Assembly: GCA_902779745.1 (NCBI GenBank)
Contig: CACZCT010000010.1
Location: 1 to 46,190 of the forward strand
Origin: an uncultured Prevotellaceae bacterium
GTDB lineage: Bacteria > Bacteroidota > Bacteroidia > Bacteroidales > Bacteroidaceae
Direction of reading: 5' to 3'
Length of the DNA: 46,190 bases
Shown: positions 7,959 to 14,565 of the stretch, piece by piece
Layout: every line of letters starts with the position of its first letter
Position numbering within the stretch: the first letter of the stretch is position 1
The notes under the pieces: generated by a model
Database searches by the model: none
What the model was told of the DNA's origin: nothing
The model's input: the letters and a program-made list of their open reading frames with translations, nothing else
Made by a program: the position numbers and the translations under genes

Positions 7959-9889
7959 TGACGAGAAAGATATTAGTGAATATTGCCCGACTGGTTGTCG
8001 CGCTGGCGTTTATCCTGTCAGGATTCGTCAAGGCAGTAGACCCGCTGGGCACACAATACAAGATAGCCGACTATCTGGAGGCGATGCATCTGGGAGCCTA
8101 TATCCCCGATGGCGTGACACTCCTCTTGTCAGTCCTCCTGTCGGCTGCCGAGTTCTGGCTCGGCATCTGTCTGTTATTTGCCATCCGCCGACGTGTGGTG
8201 ACACGTATCATCTTGGGATGGCTGATTGTCATAACACCGCTGACACTGTGGCTGGCGCTCGCCAATCCCATCAGTAACTGCGGGTGTTTTGGGGATGCCA
8301 TCGTGCTCACCAACTGGCAGACATTCTGGAAGAACATCATTCTACTTGCTTGTGCCATACTGCTAGCCTGGTATCCGCTGGAGATGATGCGCTTCATATC
8401 AAGGACGAACCAATGGATCGTGATGAATTTCACGACCTTGTTCATTCTGATAGTGGCAGGACAGTCGCTCTACGACTTGCCGTATTTCGACTTCCGCCCT
8501 TATCATATAGGGACGGACTTGCGGAAAGGATGGCAACAGATGATGGAGGGAGAGGAATCGCCCTACAGTGAGTTCTTCTTAGAGCGTATGGACGACGGAG
8601 AAGACATTACTGACTCGCTGCTTAACTTGAAAGGTTATGCATTCTTGTTGGTGTCTCCACATTTGGAACAAGCTGACGAGAGTCAGTTCGACCAGATTAA
8701 CCAAGTGTTCGAATATGCCCAAGAGAAAGGTTACCCCTTTTACGGCTTGACGGCAAGTGGGGAGAAGGCAATCACAAAATGGCGAGACGGTACAGGTGCG
8801 GAATATGCGTTCTGCCAGACGGACGACATCGTCCTGAAGACCATGATCCGAAGCAATCCGGGACTAATACTGTTCAAGGACGGTACCATCATCCATAAGT
8901 GGAGCCATAACAACCTGCCAAAGGAGGATGAGTTGAACGGACCGCTGGAAAACACGGAGATTGGAAAGATGCCAGGAAACTCCGTACCGAAGAAAATCCT
9001 GATAATACTCCTGTGGTATGTCTTGCCATTGGTACTGCTGACTATTGCCGATCGTCTGTGGGCTTGGTCAAATTGGATTAAAAAGGAAGAAAAATCAATT
9101 AAATTATATCACATTTTAAAACGTAAAAACATGAGAAAGAAAATTGTTGCAGGAAACTGGAAGATGAACATGAATCTCCAGGATGGTATCGCTCTGGCAA
9201 AAGAGCTCAATGAAACTTTAAAGGCAGACAAGCCTAACTGTGGTGTAGTCATCTGCACTCCGTTTATTCACCTCGCTTCTATTGCACAGTTCCTCGACCA
9301 AGACATCATCGGTCTGGGTGCAGAGAACTGCGCCGACAAGGAGAAGGGTGCTTTCACGGGTGAAGTATCTGCCGAGATGGTTAAGAGCACTGGTGCCCAG
9401 TATGTCATCTTGGGTCACTCAGAGCGTCGTGAGTATTACAAGGAGACTCCCGAAATCCTGAAGGAGAAGGTTTTGCTCGCCCAGAAGAACGACCTGAAGG
9501 TGATCTTCTGTATCGGTGAGAGCCTGGAAGAGCGCGAAGCTGGCAAGCAGAACGAAGTCGTAAAGTCAGAACTCGAGGGCAGTGTATTCAATCTCTCTGA
9601 GGAAGACTTCCGCAAGATCGTCATCGCCTATGAGCCAATCTGGGCTATCGGTACCGGCAAGACTGCTACCGCAGAGCAGGCTGAGGAGATCCACGCTTAC
9701 ATCCGTTCCATCATCGCCGAGAAGTATGGCAAGGCTGTTGCCGACGACACTACCATCCTCTATGGTGGTTCTTGCAAGGCATCCAATGCTCCTGAGCTGT
9801 TTGCCAAGCCTGACATCGACGGTGGTCTGATTGGTGGCGCTTCACTGAAAGCTGCTGACTTCAAGGGAATCATCGACGCTTGGAAATAA
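7958..9889 (+). CDS. BT_3928-family membrane protein open in frame into triosephosphate isomerase
   Basis: One uninterrupted frame of 643 residues. Residues 1-390 are a BT_3928/DoxX-MauE-like membrane protein: about five transmembrane segments in the first 170 residues with the MauE-like NCGCFGD, a soluble thioredoxin-like domain (about 190-330, probably periplasmic), and a last membrane segment near 350-370 ([18 protein letters not shown]) followed by a basic tail. From residue 392 a complete triosephosphate isomerase begins ([13 protein letters not shown]). In Bacteroides these are separate neighbouring genes. Here there is no stop codon between them. The predicted topology would leave the isomerase in the cytoplasm, so a fusion is workable, but internal initiation at ATG 9131 is equally possible. 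The start is ATG 7958, overlapping the preceding TGA. Confidence 0.8.
   Translation: MTRKILVNIARLVVALAFILSGFVKAVDPLGTQYKIADYLEAMHLGAYIPDGVTLLLSVLLSAAEFWLGICLLFAIRRRVVTRIILGWLIVITPLTLWLALANPISNCGCFGDAIVLTNWQTFWKNIILLACAILLAWYPLEMMRFISRTNQWIVMNFTTLFILIVAGQSLYDLPYFDFRPYHIGTDLRKGWQQMMEGEESPYSEFFLERMDDGEDITDSLLNLKGYAFLLVSPHLEQADESQFDQINQVFEYAQEKGYPFYGLTASGEKAITKWRDGTGAEYAFCQTDDIVLKTMIRSNPGLILFKDGTIIHKWSHNNLPKEDELNGPLENTEIGKMPGNSVPKKILIILLWYVLPLVLLTIADRLWAWSNWIKKEEKSIKLYHILKRKNMRKKIVAGNWKMNMNLQDGIALAKELNETLKADKPNCGVVICTPFIHLASIAQFLDQDIIGLGAENCADKEKGAFTGEVSAEMVKSTGAQYVILGHSERREYYKETPEILKEKVLLAQKNDLKVIFCIGESLEEREAGKQNEVVKSELEGSVFNLSEEDFRKIVIAYEPIWAIGTGKTATAEQAEEIHAYIRSIIAEKYGKAVADDTTILYGGSCKASNAPELFAKPDIDGGLIGGASLKAADFKGIIDAWK
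9131..9889 (+). CDS. tpiA: Triosephosphate isomerase (module of the long frame, or separately started)
   Basis: Interconverts dihydroxyacetone phosphate and glyceraldehyde 3-phosphate in glycolysis. The 252-residue module is complete: N-terminal GNWKMN with catalytic Lys, the GHSERR segment with catalytic His, [11 protein letters not shown] with catalytic Glu and the flexible loop, and the phosphate-binding YGGSCKASN and GGLIGGASL near the end. It starts with a canonical TpiA N-terminus at ATG 9131, preceded by AT-rich sequence like other starts in this genome, although the upstream frame stays open. It sits in the conserved order BT_3928-tpiA-SPOR-folE. Confidence 0.9.
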   Translation: MRKKIVAGNWKMNMNLQDGIALAKELNETLKADKPNCGVVICTPFIHLASIAQFLDQDIIGLGAENCADKEKGAFTGEVSAEMVKSTGAQYVILGHSERREYYKETPEILKEKVLLAQKNDLKVIFCIGESLEEREAGKQNEVVKSELEGSVFNLSEEDFRKIVIAYEPIWAIGTGKTATAEQAEEIHAYIRSIIAEKYGKAVADDTTILYGGSCKASNAPELFAKPDIDGGLIGGASLKAADFKGIIDAWK

Positions 9890-9897
9890 TCCACATC

Positions 9898-10521
9898 ATG
9901 AAGTATATATCCCTTCGTCGTGACCGTTGGACAGTCACATTATTCCTGTGTGTTGGCATGATATTTCATGCCAATGCACAGACTTTTACTGAACGCGTTC
10001 AGAAGAAGGTGGAGGGAAAAGGCACACTAACCATTCACCAAAGTAAAGACATCGAGCAACTGGTGAACGACCCTCAGGCAACGGAAGTGCAACAACCCCA
10101 GAAGCCGAACGACAACAAGAACAAGCCAAACGATAACAAAAAACAGACGGAGCATTCGAAGGACAAAGGGCAGACCAATAAGGAAATTGCCCAGACTGGA
10201 GAGACAAAAACGGAGGATGATGCCCTCAATACGACAACCACTACGGTAGCCAACACGCATAAAGTCATGGGCTACCGCGTTCAGGCATTTGCAGGAGGCA
10301 ACTCCCGCAAAGACCGCCAGATGGCTGAGCAGATCCGTAATGATATCAAGTCACACTTTGCCAACGTTCCCGTCTATGTCCATTTCTATTCGCCACGCTG
10401 GATCTGTCGTGTCGGCAACTACCGTACTTATGAGGAAGCCCACCAGATGATGGTGAATCTCCAGAAACTGGGCTACAAACAGGCATCTATCGTCAAGGGG
10501 AAAATAACCGTACAATATTAA
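9898..10521 (+). CDS. Exported SPOR-domain protein
   Basis: A 207-residue secreted protein: signal peptide (about residues 8-27, ending FHANA), a short conserved segment, a low-complexity Asn/Lys/Gln linker (about 60-115, with repeated KPNDNK), and a C-terminal SPOR domain (about 123-207, [19 protein letters not shown] to VKGKITVQY). SPOR domains bind denuded peptidoglycan at division sites, so a periplasmic cell-wall role is likely. I start at ATG 9898, 8 bases after the tpiA stop. The stop overlaps the folE start (TAATG). Confidence 0.88.
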   Translation: MKYISLRRDRWTVTLFLCVGMIFHANAQTFTERVQKKVEGKGTLTIHQSKDIEQLVNDPQATEVQQPQKPNDNKNKPNDNKKQTEHSKDKGQTNKEIAQTGETKTEDDALNTTTTTVANTHKVMGYRVQAFAGGNSRKDRQMAEQIRNDIKSHFANVPVYVHFYSPRWICRVGNYRTYEEAHQMMVNLQKLGYKQASIVKGKITVQY

Positions 10522-11105
10522 TGAATCCAGAAATAGAATACAGAGAAGGGCTTGACGAACTCGCTGCCCATTATAAAGATATCCTGAAACTGCTCGGCGA
10601 AGATGTTGACAGGGAAGGACTGCTAAAGACTCCCATACGTGTCGCCAAGGCCATGCAGGTACTGACCCGTGGCTATGCGATGGATGCGCATCAAGTTCTG
10701 AAGGATGCCCTCTTTAAAGAAGACTATAGCCAGATGGTCATCGTCAAGGACATCGATTTCTTCTCGCTGTGTGAACATCACATGATACCTTTCTATGGGA
10801 AGGCGCATGTGGCCTATATCCCCAACGGCTATATCACCGGCCTGTCGAAGATTGCCCGTGTGGTTGACATCTACTCTCATCGCCTACAGGTGCAAGAGCG
10901 CATGACACTGCAGATCAAGGAATGTATTGAACAGACACTGCACCCGTTGGGCGTCATGGTCGTCGTGGAGGCCCGTCATATGTGTATGCAAATGCGTGGT
11001 GTCGAGAAGCAGAATGCCATTACTACGACCAGTGATTTCAGCGGTGCCTTCAACCAAGCCAAGACCAGACAGGAATTTATGAATCTGATACATAATAAAT
11101 CATAA
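10521..11105 (+). CDS. folE: GTP cyclohydrolase I
   Basis: Converts GTP to 7,8-dihydroneopterin triphosphate, the first step toward folate and related pterins; cytoplasmic homodecamer. At 194 residues it is normal for the bacterial enzyme. Zinc ligands are visible as C84 and H87 in LCEHHMIPF and C155 in [10 protein letters not shown]. The [19 protein letters not shown] segment is diagnostic. Its ATG overlaps the previous stop, so it is translated as part of the tpiA-SPOR-folE operon. It adds a folate gene to a window that also has fhs. Confidence 0.96.
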   Translation: MNPEIEYREGLDELAAHYKDILKLLGEDVDREGLLKTPIRVAKAMQVLTRGYAMDAHQVLKDALFKEDYSQMVIVKDIDFFSLCEHHMIPFYGKAHVAYIPNGYITGLSKIARVVDIYSHRLQVQERMTLQIKECIEQTLHPLGVMVVVEARHMCMQMRGVEKQNAITTTSDFSGAFNQAKTRQEFMNLIHNKS

Positions 11106-11128
11106 AACAACCATTAAATTTTGAAATC

Positions 11129-11701
11129 ATGGAACAGGACTCAAGAAACTCATACCGTACAAAACAATCACTCCCCCAGGAGTTCTATCACAGTTGCCTG
11201 GGAAAGATCATTATTCTCCTTGTGTTCTTCGCCGTTCTCTTCGTGATTGCCGTTATCACAGTACCTTCTGACAAGAAGATGGAGCTAAAAATAATGGATG
11301 ATATCCGTGAGTGCATCCAGGACAACGACAGCATCAAGGGCGATGCCATCGACGATGCTGTGGCAAATGTCTCCCGCATCTTCACGGAGGCTGACACTAC
11401 CATCAACGACAAAGAGGCGATGGAGGCATTCGACAAGTACAACAAACTGGAGATCTACCGTCACAGTTTCTATTCTACGGCCCGCCTTCGCAACAATTTA
11501 AGTGCTGAGGGTATCCGGGTGGGTGTCGGCATCTTCAACACCGTCATCCCTACCGTGAAATACAGTGACATTATTATGTTCGTCAGCACCTTCAAGAACT
11601 ATAACAAGAAACGCCTCATCGACCCCACACCACAGGATGAGTATGTCGGTGAGAACCCCAATGTTACGGAGTATCACTACTTAGGTGATCCAGATAATTA
11701 A
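11129..11701 (+). CDS. Small single-pass membrane protein, unknown function
   Basis: I do not recognise this 190-residue protein. It has a short polar N-terminus, one strong membrane segment (about residues 29-50, IIILLVFFAVLFVIAVITV), then an acidic, mostly helical domain and an Asn/Asp-rich end, probably facing the periplasm. The layout recalls DUF4359-like proteins, but I am not confident of that. It starts 23 bases after folE in the same direction and probably closes the operon. Confidence 0.7.
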   Translation: MEQDSRNSYRTKQSLPQEFYHSCLGKIIILLVFFAVLFVIAVITVPSDKKMELKIMDDIRECIQDNDSIKGDAIDDAVANVSRIFTEADTTINDKEAMEAFDKYNKLEIYRHSFYSTARLRNNLSAEGIRVGVGIFNTVIPTVKYSDIIMFVSTFKNYNKKRLIDPTPQDEYVGENPNVTEYHYLGDPDN

Positions 11702-11758
11702 TCTGTCACCAAAGGATTTGTGTCAATGGCACAAAGTACTTAAATCGTATCTTGCTGG

Positions 11759-11788
11759 CACACAAAGGATTGTATGATTCTTTGTGTG
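11759..11788. repeat. Strong inverted repeat downstream of the small membrane protein gene
   Basis: A 12-bp stem (11759-11770 with 11777-11788, one G-T pair, 6-base loop) in the intergenic region. It has no T run, so it may be a folded 3' end or half of a processing signal rather than a simple terminator. Confidence 0.6.
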
Positions 11789-11796
11789 TCAATTGC

Positions 11797-11828
11797 CAAA
11801 AGGGTCTTGACAAAGGCTCTTTTGTTTT
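11797..11828 (+). terminator. Likely terminator of the DUF1599-folE operon
   Basis: A 10-bp stem with two wobble pairs (11797-11806 with 11815-11824, 8-base loop) followed by TTTT. It ends just before the -7 box of the small RNA promoter. Confidence 0.6.
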
Positions 11829-11837
11829 GTATCTTTG
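11806..11837 (+). promoter_or_regulatory. Promoter P1 for the candidate small RNA
   Basis: CTTG at 11806-11809 (one base off TTTG), 20-base spacer, perfect -7 TATCTTTG at 11830-11837. Confidence 0.6.
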
Positions 11838-11843
11838 CAGCGA

Positions 11844-11941
11844 CGTACTAATCAACAAAGTGTTAATCCAACATGAACGGGGTCGCCAGTTGGTGTCAAG
11901 GGGCGCAATGACAGGCAACTGACGACCCTGTTATTTTTTTT
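11844..11941 (+). ncRNA. Candidate structured small RNA, about 100 nt
   Basis: The stretch lies between a promoter (TATCTTTG at 11830-11837) and a strong terminator, with no credible gene inside. The 3' half folds into one long hairpin: GGGTCG 11880-11885 with CGACCC 11923-11928, CAGTTG 11887-11892 with CAACTG 11916-11921, and TGTCA 11894-11898 with TGACA 11909-11913. The terminal loop is AGGGGCGCAA. Eight Ts end the unit (11934-11941). The 5' 35 bases are unstructured and A-rich, a possible pairing region. A 12-codon frame (11873-11911) lies inside but looks accidental. I match it to no known family. It could alternatively be a leader of the regulator gene downstream, though the terminator separates them. 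Confidence 0.55.
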
Positions 11942-11970
11942 GGTCGTGTTAGAAAATAATCGTATCTTTA
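11939..11970 (+). promoter_or_regulatory. Promoter P2 upstream of the membrane regulator
   Basis: TTTG at 11939-11942, 20 bases, TATCTTTA at 11963-11970 (last base off consensus). Its -33 overlaps the T tract of the small RNA terminator. It would give the regulator a leader of about 75 bases. Confidence 0.5.
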
Positions 11971-12001
11971 ACTTAGTTGAAAATACTCACATTCTGAAAA
12001 T

Positions 12002-12043
12002 TGCAAATAAATTTGCATTTTCGCTCACTTAATCGTATCTTTG
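12002..12043 (+). promoter_or_regulatory. Promoter P3 of the membrane regulator with an overlapping palindrome
   Basis: -33 TTTG at 12012-12015, 20 bases, -7 TATCTTTG at 12036-12043: a full match. The ATG is 9 bases on, so transcripts are nearly leaderless. A 7-2-7 palindrome (TGCAAAT-aa-ATTTGCA, 12002-12017) covers the -33 element and is placed like an operator. Confidence 0.7.
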
Positions 12044-12052
12044 TCACCGGAT

Positions 12053-12898
12053 ATGAGTTATTGGATAATCATACCACTTAGCTTCGCCTATCTGCTGACA
12101 GGATGTAAGAACGACGGAGTGACATCTTCTCCCTCTCCGGCGAGGACCGACAGTGCGTCTGTCTATCAGGACATGGCATACCGTGCCATGTTTGCCGACT
12201 CCCTAGTCCTGGCGGAGAGCTACGCCTATCGTTCCTTTATGCTGAGTCCGGACTCAACACTTGAACGCGATGCCTTGTCGTTGCTATGCTATATCTATTA
12301 CCGCGAGGGAAAAAAGGAGGAGCTGCAGATGATGATGCAGACCCTCTCACCGGATGTCTACATCAACGTGATGGATGTCCAGATGCAGGTCGAACAGCAA
12401 AAAGCAGACCGGCGACTGCAGTATTACGCAGGAGTCATCATCATCCTTCTGTTGCTATCTGGCGGTGCCGCCCTATGGTATCTCCACAAGATAAGGTGTC
12501 TCCGACACCTCTACCAACAGCGTATCAACCGTACCCGTCAATTGATGGAGCAAGAGCCGATATCCGACAACCGCCTGATGACCAGTCAGGAGATTGCAGA
12601 GACGAAACTGGGCTTTGACGTGCTCTGTGCCATCATCAACGGACAGAACATCAGTCAGATGGGGAAACGGGAGGAACAGGCACTACTCAAGACCCTACCT
12701 GTGGTTGATGCCAGTCTGTGTGCCACACTCGCCAAGGCTTCATCACCCCTCACCCCCAAGGAGACTTTCTTCTGTCTGATGGAGTACTACGGCAAGAGCG
12801 ATCACCAGAAAGCCCTCTCCTTCTGCTGCTCCGACCAGGCCATCCGCAGCACCAAGAGCCGCCTCAACAAGAAACTGGATATTATGTCATTGACCTAA
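12053..12898 (+). CDS. Membrane-anchored transcriptional regulator: lipoprotein N-terminus, helical repeats, one TM, C-terminal HTH
   Basis: 281 residues. A lipoprotein signal (residues 1-21, LLTGC) is followed by a small helical, TPR-like periplasmic part (about 35-120), one membrane segment (about 125-145, YYAGVIIILLLLSGGAALWYL), a basic helical linker and a C-terminal domain. The last 50 residues (LTPKETFFCLMEYYGKSDHQKALSFCCSDQAIRSTKSRLNKKL) fit the pattern of the C-terminal helix-turn-helix in Bacteroidales sensor-regulators with periplasmic TPRs. I infer that it senses an envelope signal and binds DNA. The ATG at 12053 is chosen because the upstream TTG at 12041 sits in the -7 box. Confidence 0.65.
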   Translation: MSYWIIIPLSFAYLLTGCKNDGVTSSPSPARTDSASVYQDMAYRAMFADSLVLAESYAYRSFMLSPDSTLERDALSLLCYIYYREGKKEELQMMMQTLSPDVYINVMDVQMQVEQQKADRRLQYYAGVIIILLLLSGGAALWYLHKIRCLRHLYQQRINRTRQLMEQEPISDNRLMTSQEIAETKLGFDVLCAIINGQNISQMGKREEQALLKTLPVVDASLCATLAKASSPLTPKETFFCLMEYYGKSDHQKALSFCCSDQAIRSTKSRLNKKLDIMSLT

Positions 12899-12957
12899 AA
12901 CGCTCTTCATGAACGTTTATGAATTAAGGGACTGGTGCCGCCTGTCTCATTGCAACA

Positions 12958-13000
12958 GCAAGATAGCCTGACTGAGAATCAATCAGTCAGGCTATCTTGC
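12958..13000. terminator. Very strong hairpin between the regulator and tRNA-Pro
   Basis: A perfect 18-bp stem (12958-12975 with 12983-13000, 7-base loop). It lies 60 bases after the regulator's stop and only 2 bases past the 3' end of the minus-strand tRNA. Neither side has a T tract, so termination in either direction is an inference. Confidence 0.55.
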
Positions 13001-13002
13001 TG

Positions 13003-13075
13003 TCGGGATTACTGGACTCGAACCAGCGACCTCGCGCCCCCCAGACGTGTGCGCTACCAACTGCGCTAAATCCCG
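13003..13075 (-). tRNA. tRNA-Pro (anticodon GGG)
   Basis: A cloverleaf reads on the minus strand: acceptor CGGGATT/AATCCCG, D arm GCGC-AGTTGGTA-GCGC, anticodon arm CACGT-CTGGGGG-GCGCG, variable loop AGGTC, T arm GCTGG-TTCGAGT-CCAGT, discriminator A. C1-G72 with A73 is the proline identity set. The anticodon stem carries an A28/C42 mismatch. CCA is not encoded (the 3' end continues CAG), so the Cca enzyme must add it. A CATCTTTG box at 13097-13090 may be its promoter. Confidence 0.92.
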
Positions 13076-13224
13076 ATCCTATTCGACTGCAAAGATGGTG
13101 CAAACCGAACGCAGAAAACTTGTTTTTTGCTGAGGTGTAGCCCATTTTCGCACGGCAATCATTCTGAATTGCCGTGCAAAGGTACTGCTTTATTTCTGGA
13201 TTTGCAAATTTTTAACGGACTTTT
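13076..13224. other. Intergenic region with an inverted repeat, no gene seen
   Basis: Between the tRNA and the aroA promoter I see no coding signal. A 10-bp inverted repeat GCACGGCAAT/ATTGCCGTGC lies at 13150-13159 and 13168-13177. A minus-strand TACCTTTG box (13184-13177) abuts it and could start a transcript running toward the tRNA. Confidence 0.5.
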
Positions 13225-13256
13225 TTTGTTATATCCAGCAATTTGCAGTACCTTCG
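13225..13256 (+). promoter_or_regulatory. Promoter of aroA
   Basis: TTTG at 13225-13228, 20 bases, TACCTTCG at 13249-13256 (one base off TAnnTTTG), 32 bases before the ATG at 13289. Confidence 0.65.
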
Positions 13257-13288
13257 CCTCGTTATATCATAAACTAAGGTACGTGAGA

Positions 13289-14557
13289 ATGACACAATAT
13301 ACGATTACGGCACCAAACCGTATCCAACATACTGCAAAACTGCCAGCATCCAAAAGTATTTCCAACAGGGCGTTGATTATCCATGCCTTGTCGGGTGGTC
13401 GTATTCTGCCGGAGAATCTCTCCAACTGTGACGACACGGAGGTGATTGTCTCGGCATTGAAAGAAAATCCTTATGAGATCAATATCAAGGCGGCAGGAAC
13501 TGCCATGCGTTTTATGACCGCCTATCTGTCCGTCAAGGAAGGTGAAGAACATGTACTGACAGGAACGGAACGTATGAAACACCGCCCGATTGGTATTCTT
13601 GTGGATGCTCTGCGGTTCCTTGGTGCGGATATCACATATCTAGAAGAGGAAGGCTATCCCCCACTCCGTATCTGTGGCAGACGACTGGATGGCGGCATCC
13701 TGGAAGTGCCTGGCAATATCAGTTCACAATACATCTCCGCGCTGTTGATGATAGGTCCTGTCCTCAACAATGGCTTGACCCTCCAACTGACTGGTGATGT
13801 CATCTCACGGCCCTATATCGACCTCACCCTGTGGACGATGCGTGAGTTCGGAGCCGATGCGGAATGGAGCGATTATAATACAATAGAGGTGCATTCACAG
13901 CCCTATCACGAACGTTCCTACTATATCGAAAATGACTGGAGCGGTGCTTCTTATTGGTATGAAATTGTGGCACTCTCGAAAGACCCAGAGGCCACCGTAC
14001 GGTTGGAAGGATTGATGGACGGCTCCAAACAAGGTGACTCTTCCGTACGTTATATCTTCAGCCTGCTGGGAGTGAAGAGTATCTTTGAGACTACTGAACA
14101 AGGAAAACCTACCACTGTCACACTCCAGCATACAGGACGATGTGTGCCCAGACTGGAATACGACTTCGTCAACTCACCCGACCTTGCCCAGACCTTTGTA
14201 GTAACCTGTGCTCTACTGAATATTCCCTTCCATTTCCGGGGATTATCTACCTTGAAAATCAAGGAGACCGACCGTATTGAGGCACTCAAGAAAGAAATGA
14301 GGAAACTAGGCTATGTCTTACGTGACGTGAACAGCAGTGAACTAATCTGGGATGGAGAACAGTGCAGACCTGGCCTCCAGCATGGCATCGACACCTATGA
14401 GGACCATCGTATGGCGTTGTCGTTCGCACCTGTATCTCTTAGACAGGATTCCCTTTCAATCAATAACCCACAGGTCGTGACAAAGTCATATCCTTATTTC
14501 TGGGAAGACTTGCGCAAGGCACAATTTAAAGTTGAGAGTTTAGAGTTTAGAGTGTAG
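13289..14557 (+). CDS. aroA: 3-phosphoshikimate 1-carboxyvinyltransferase (EPSP synthase)
   Basis: Joins shikimate 3-phosphate and phosphoenolpyruvate in the pathway to aromatic amino acids; cytoplasmic. The 422 residues include LPASKSISNRALI near the start, the active-site GTAMRFMTAYL, a DWSGASYWYE central segment and the C-terminal KETDRIEAL and DTYEDHRMAL motifs. I start at ATG 13289 (MTQYTITAP); the frame runs upstream to 13127 through sequence that includes the promoter. The last eight residues (VESLEFRV) are encoded by a heptanucleotide repeat, so the natural end was probably near KAQFK. The porW frame begins 4 bases later. Confidence 0.95.
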   Translation: MTQYTITAPNRIQHTAKLPASKSISNRALIIHALSGGRILPENLSNCDDTEVIVSALKENPYEINIKAAGTAMRFMTAYLSVKEGEEHVLTGTERMKHRPIGILVDALRFLGADITYLEEEGYPPLRICGRRLDGGILEVPGNISSQYISALLMIGPVLNNGLTLQLTGDVISRPYIDLTLWTMREFGADAEWSDYNTIEVHSQPYHERSYYIENDWSGASYWYEIVALSKDPEATVRLEGLMDGSKQGDSSVRYIFSLLGVKSIFETTEQGKPTTVTLQHTGRCVPRLEYDFVNSPDLAQTFVVTCALLNIPFHFRGLSTLKIKETDRIEALKKEMRKLGYVLRDVNSSELIWDGEQCRPGLQHGIDTYEDHRMALSFAPVSLRQDSLSINNPQVVTKSYPYFWEDLRKAQFKVESLEFRV

Positions 14558-14565
14558 AATTGTGA
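14531..14565. repeat. Heptanucleotide repeat, unit GTTTAGA, at the aroA 3' end
   Basis: Units GTTGAGA, GTTTAGA, GTTTAGA, GTGTAGA, ATTGTGA run through the last codons of aroA, its TAG stop and the GTG start of the next frame. Confidence 0.8.

Noticed and set aside
11873-11911. Twelve-codon frame inside the small RNA
   Set aside because: It ends within the hairpin, no ribosome site is seen and there is no sign of a leader-peptide pattern tied to the next gene.
11706-11918. Minus-strand 70-codon frame in the intergenic region
   Set aside because: It runs through two hairpins and a promoter, with no recognisable sequence.
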